Below, piece after piece: positions 4,780-7,070 of a DNA stretch of 7,070 bases. The stretch is from the NCBI GenBank assembly GCA_012510305.1, contig JAAZIE010000406.1:1-7070 (forward strand), written 5' to 3'. Positions within the stretch are counted from its first letter, which is position 1. Every line of letters starts with the position of its first letter. The DNA comes from Bacillota bacterium. Lineage in GTDB: Bacteria; Bacillota; Dethiobacteria; DTU022. The notes below the pieces were generated by a model. The model did not search any database. It was not told the origin of the DNA and was given only the letters and a program-made list of their open reading frames with translations. The position numbers and the translations under genes were made by a program.

Positions 4780-5927
4780 AAGCTATTGTCGTACCCCGGC
4801 CCAACGGCAGCACCGAATTTTACCGGACAGCCGAATATATTCAGGAATGGCTGGCCGGGCAGGGGCTCTCCGTGGAAACCCATCTGTTCAGCATGCGTCC
4901 TTTCTTTTTTGAGATTGTCGCTGCAGCGATTATCGCCGCCGCCCTCTTGTTCATTTACCTGGCCTTTTTTCGCAAAAGCTGGCTGGCGGTACTGCCGGTA
5001 TTGCTGCTGGGCCTGGTGATGCTCTTCGAGGCCAGCCTGGGCACCACGATAATCAGCGGAATGATCCGAAAAGATGCCGAAAACATCATTGTTTCGATAC
5101 AGCCGGAAACAGCGGAGCGGGAGCTGATCCTCTCCGCGCACTACGATTCAAAGACGCAGCCCCTCGATCACCGGCAGCGCGAACTGGTCTTTCAGCTGAT
5201 CATCCCTTCGGTGGCGGCGGGAGTGCTGCTGCCCCTGCTCTGGTGGGGGCTGCATTACCGGAGGCGCCGCCCCGGTAAGAAGGTTTCCCTGCTGCTGGGA
5301 GCAGTGCTGGCGCTGCTGCCGGCCTACTGGCTGCTCCTGGCTTTCACCTTCGGCGGCGGCTTCATGGCCCGGCCTTCTCCGGGGGCGGTGGATAACGGCA
5401 CCGCGGTCAGTGTCCTGATGAACCTGTCCAAAGAGCTGCAGGAGACAGCGCTGGAAAAAACAGCGGTAACCGTGGTTTTGTTCGCCGCCGAAGAGCTGAA
5501 TATGCAGGGGTCGCAGGCCTACCTGCGGGATCACCCCCGGGAGGGAGCGCTCCCGGCGTACAACGTTAACCTGGAGCTGGTCTGCCAGGAGGGGGATTAC
5601 GTTTACTGGCAGGAGGACGGGGTTTTTACCACCCGCTACCCCACCGCAGGCATGCTGAACGAGATGCTGGATAAAGCCACCTTGGAAGTCACCGGGCAAA
5701 ATATCAAACCCCTGGAGGCCGACTTTACCACCATCAGCGACAGCGGCTCTTTCCTGGCGGCGGGGATCCCCTCCACCACCCTGGGCAATGCCGGGTCGGC
5801 CGAGCTGGGCTGCAGCTTCTTCCATTCTCACCTGGACAACATGGAACGGGTGGTGCCGGAGCGCATTGAAGAGCTGGTGCAGATACTGAAGCAGTTCACC
5901 CTGAACTTCGATGCGGCCGAAATCTAG
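4767..5927 (+). CDS. Membrane-embedded M28-family zinc metallopeptidase
   Basis: This is a 386-residue peptidase whose M28 (aminopeptidase-type) di-zinc site is complete: H125 and D127 in SAHYDSK, bridging D209 in GAVDNGTA, general base E242 and ligand E243 in AAEELNMQGS, E270 in NLELV, and H355 in HSHLDN. The N-terminus (PRPNGSTEFYRTAEYIQEWL) matches the usual M28 opening helix. Unusually, hydrophobic hairpins interrupt the fold at about 46-97 and 142-195; the second separates H125/D127 from D209 by some 80 residues, where soluble members have a short loop. The loops inside the hairpins are basic (FRKS, YRRRRPGKK), so by the positive-inside rule the catalytic parts would face outside. No cleavable signal peptide is seen. 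The start is TTG at 4767, with AGGAG at 4751-4755 and an in-frame stop directly upstream. The likely role is trimming peptides at the membrane; the substrate is unknown. Confidence 0.85.
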   Translation: MDILEAIVVPRPNGSTEFYRTAEYIQEWLAGQGLSVETHLFSMRPFFFEIVAAAIIAAALLFIYLAFFRKSWLAVLPVLLLGLVMLFEASLGTTIISGMIRKDAENIIVSIQPETAERELILSAHYDSKTQPLDHRQRELVFQLIIPSVAAGVLLPLLWWGLHYRRRRPGKKVSLLLGAVLALLPAYWLLLAFTFGGGFMARPSPGAVDNGTAVSVLMNLSKELQETALEKTAVTVVLFAAEELNMQGSQAYLRDHPREGALPAYNVNLELVCQEGDYVYWQEDGVFTTRYPTAGMLNEMLDKATLEVTGQNIKPLEADFTTISDSGSFLAAGIPSTTLGNAGSAELGCSFFHSHLDNMERVVPERIEELVQILKQFTLNFDAAEI

Positions 5928-6036
5928 CTTTTGACTGGATAAATCTGCCCGGTTGAAGGAATAAGCGGGCCGGCTGTAGAAAAATAGTACATAATGTAAC
6001 GATCTGTCTTCCTTGATCACGCAGAGGAGAAATAAT

Positions 6037-6954
6037 ATGGAGGCACCCAAAAATACAACCTGTCCGCACTGCAAGCTCCCGCTTAGAGAGTACCACGACT
6101 TTACAACCTGTCCCACCTGCCAGACCTCTTATCACGAGAAATGCTGGCAGGAGTGCGAGGGGTGCACTTCTTGTACCGCAACTGCCGGCAAAAAGAACGC
6201 CCTGGACAAAACGCTCTCCTGGTACCTGTTCCACGGCAACAAAAACTTGGGGCCCCTGACCTGGGAGGAGCTGTGCGGCCATCCCGGCATTCAACCCGGT
6301 GACCTGGTCTGGAACAGCCGGCTGCCGGACTGGGTCAGGGCCGATCAGATCCCCCAGCTGCCGCTGAAAAGATCTCGGGAGAAGCCGGGGGCGGAACCCG
6401 CCAGGAAAGCAAAAACCGGCAAAATGACACCGCCGCACGCAGCAGGAGAAGATGAGGGCGGGGCACTCACAGGCGAGGAGCACCCCGGAGAACAACCCTT
6501 TTCTGAAGACGAGGTGCCGCAGTGGAAACTGGGCGAAGCGGTAAAAATTTCGGAGCGCGACGGAGAGCTGCCGGACGATGACGACGGAGCCCTTGCCGCG
6601 AAACCCTCGCCAACAGAGCAGTCCCCCGAAGAACCTTCCCGGGCAGAGCAGATTCTGGATCGGCTTTATGCCGGTGAAGTGCCGGGGCCGCCCCCGGATA
6701 CGGACTTTCTTGATCGTAAAGAAGAGTACGACGATAAAAAAGCAGGGGCCGGGCGCAGGCATACCCGCCACATCATTTTTGGGATCCTTCTCGCCCTGGG
6801 CGGCACCGTTACCGCAATAGCAGCCACCCACATTGCCACCAGCAAAGAAATTTTCTATTACATCGCTGCCGGGTGGGCCGTTGTGGTGGGGATCATTGAT
6901 TTTTCCTGGGGGGTTTGGGGCCGGCTGAAACAGAGAGCACCGGAGCAGAGCTGA
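6037..6954 (+). CDS. RING-like zinc finger / GYF_2 domain membrane protein
   Basis: This is a 305-residue protein of four parts. Residues 9-46 form a RING-like treble-clef zinc domain with spacing CxxC (C9, C12), CxxC (C25, C28), HxxC (H33, C36) and CxxC (C43, C46), plus C40, resembling the Prok-RING_1 family. Residues 62-107 form a GYF_2-type domain: WYLFHGNKNLGPLTWEEL and GDLVWNSRLPDWVRA carry its W, GP and VW...PDW marks. A long acidic, Pro/Glu-rich and probably disordered linker covers about 109-240. Two hydrophobic segments, about 245-264 and 272-294, form a C-terminal membrane hairpin flanked by basic residues, which predicts a cytoplasmic N-terminus. The start is ATG at 6037, chosen over TTG at 6013 because AGAGGAG (6023-6029) precedes it by 7 nt. 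It lies 109 nt after the peptidase on the same strand. Both domains are known interaction modules; ubiquitin-ligase activity is not implied. Function is unknown. Confidence 0.85.
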   Translation: MEAPKNTTCPHCKLPLREYHDFTTCPTCQTSYHEKCWQECEGCTSCTATAGKKNALDKTLSWYLFHGNKNLGPLTWEELCGHPGIQPGDLVWNSRLPDWVRADQIPQLPLKRSREKPGAEPARKAKTGKMTPPHAAGEDEGGALTGEEHPGEQPFSEDEVPQWKLGEAVKISERDGELPDDDDGALAAKPSPTEQSPEEPSRAEQILDRLYAGEVPGPPPDTDFLDRKEEYDDKKAGAGRRHTRHIIFGILLALGGTVTAIAATHIATSKEIFYYIAAGWAVVVGIIDFSWGVWGRLKQRAPEQS

Positions 6955-6961
6955 ACTGCAG

Positions 6962-6991
6962 CGCTGCTTGGCCCAAGCTTTCCAGCGTTTT
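6962..6991 (+). terminator. Probable terminator after the RING/GYF gene
   Basis: CGCTG (6962-6966) pairs with CAGCG (6983-6987), and CTTG (6967-6970) pairs with CAAG (6974-6977) inside it. A five-base bulge lies on the 3' side, and TTTT (6988-6991) follows directly. It starts 8 nt after the stop codon. The bulge and the short T-run make it imperfect. Confidence 0.4.
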
Positions 6992-7050
6992 ATCTACCGC
7001 TGTTACCGCCGAACTGGTTTATTTACTGCTGCAATTCAAAGCAACAGGCG

Positions 7051-7067
7051 CCGTACTTAAAATACGG
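7051..7067. repeat. Short inverted repeat at the right window edge
   Basis: CCGTA (7051-7055) and TACGG (7063-7067) form a 5-bp stem around an AT-rich CTTAAAA loop, in a stretch otherwise without a supportable gene (6955-7070). It may be part of a terminator, operator or element end continuing past the window, and it may be chance. Confidence 0.25.
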
Positions 7068-7070
7068 TAC

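Noticed and set aside
5947..5970. GCCCG/CGGGC hairpin after the peptidase gene as a terminator
   Set aside because: Only 5 bp with a 14-nt loop and no T-run, so it does not qualify as a terminator.
5931..5995. Promoter for the RING/GYF gene
   Set aside because: TTGACT (5931), TTGAAG (5953), TAGAAA (5977) and CATAAT (5990) are present, but no pair has both good matches and 16-18 bp spacing. A weak TTGAAG/TAGAAA pair with an 18-bp spacer remains unconvincing.
5148..6116. 322-codon open frame on the minus strand
   Set aside because: Antisense to the peptidase catalytic region; it spans the intergenic gap and shows no domain.
5896..6831. 311-codon open frame on the minus strand
   Set aside because: Antisense to the RING/GYF gene, which has clear zinc ligands and a good ribosome binding site; the antisense product has no recognisable motif.
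6954..7070. Open + frame running to the window end
   Set aside because: No ATG, GTG or TTG start and no ribosome binding site in that frame; the probable terminator lies within it.
7023..7070. C-terminus of a minus-strand gene entering from the right
   Set aside because: A minus frame is open from the edge and soon stops, but about 15 residues show no recognisable motif and a second minus frame is open as well.

Overview
The window looks like chromosomal DNA from a GC-rich (roughly 60 % by eye) Gram-positive anaerobe of the Bacillota, most likely a clostridium-like or Peptococcaceae-like lineage. The signs are strong AGGAGG-type ribosome binding sites, frequent TTG and GTG starts, an ECF-type vitamin transporter of the EcfA1-EcfA2-EcfT kind, and a prokaryotic RING/GYF membrane protein. 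This placement is inference; no rRNA or other marker gene is present.

Left block (1-3445, + strand): the 3' part of ecfA1, then ecfA2 and ecfT, joined by 10-bp and 4-bp overlaps as one translationally coupled operon. After 87 nt containing a GC-rich hairpin comes a small membrane protein of the ECF substrate-binding (S component) type. After a second, larger structured gap comes a class I SAM-dependent methyltransferase, ending at a hairpin terminator. The three ECF core proteins form the energising module (two ATPases plus the transmembrane coupling protein). The S component supplies substrate specificity, and the methyltransferase may act on the imported compound or on a product made from it. 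The substrate cannot be read from the sequence.

Middle block (3476-4766): a convergent, minus-strand PLP enzyme of the ACC deaminase / D-cysteine desulfhydrase fold. It has an unusual active-site motif and a cysteine-rich C-terminal tail. It is divergent from the next gene, and two plausible sigma-A promoters are packed together and overlap in the 130-nt gap.

Right block (4767-7070, + strand): an M28-type zinc peptidase whose catalytic domain is interrupted by two predicted membrane hairpins. It is followed by a protein with an N-terminal RING-like zinc domain, a GYF_2-type domain, a long acidic linker and a C-terminal membrane hairpin. A probable terminator follows. The last ~80 nt hold only a short inverted repeat and no supportable gene.

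The items most worth a second look are the RING-GYF membrane protein beside the membrane-split peptidase, the S component/methyltransferase pair with its two structured leaders, whose apical loops are complementary over 9 nt, and the variant PLP enzyme.
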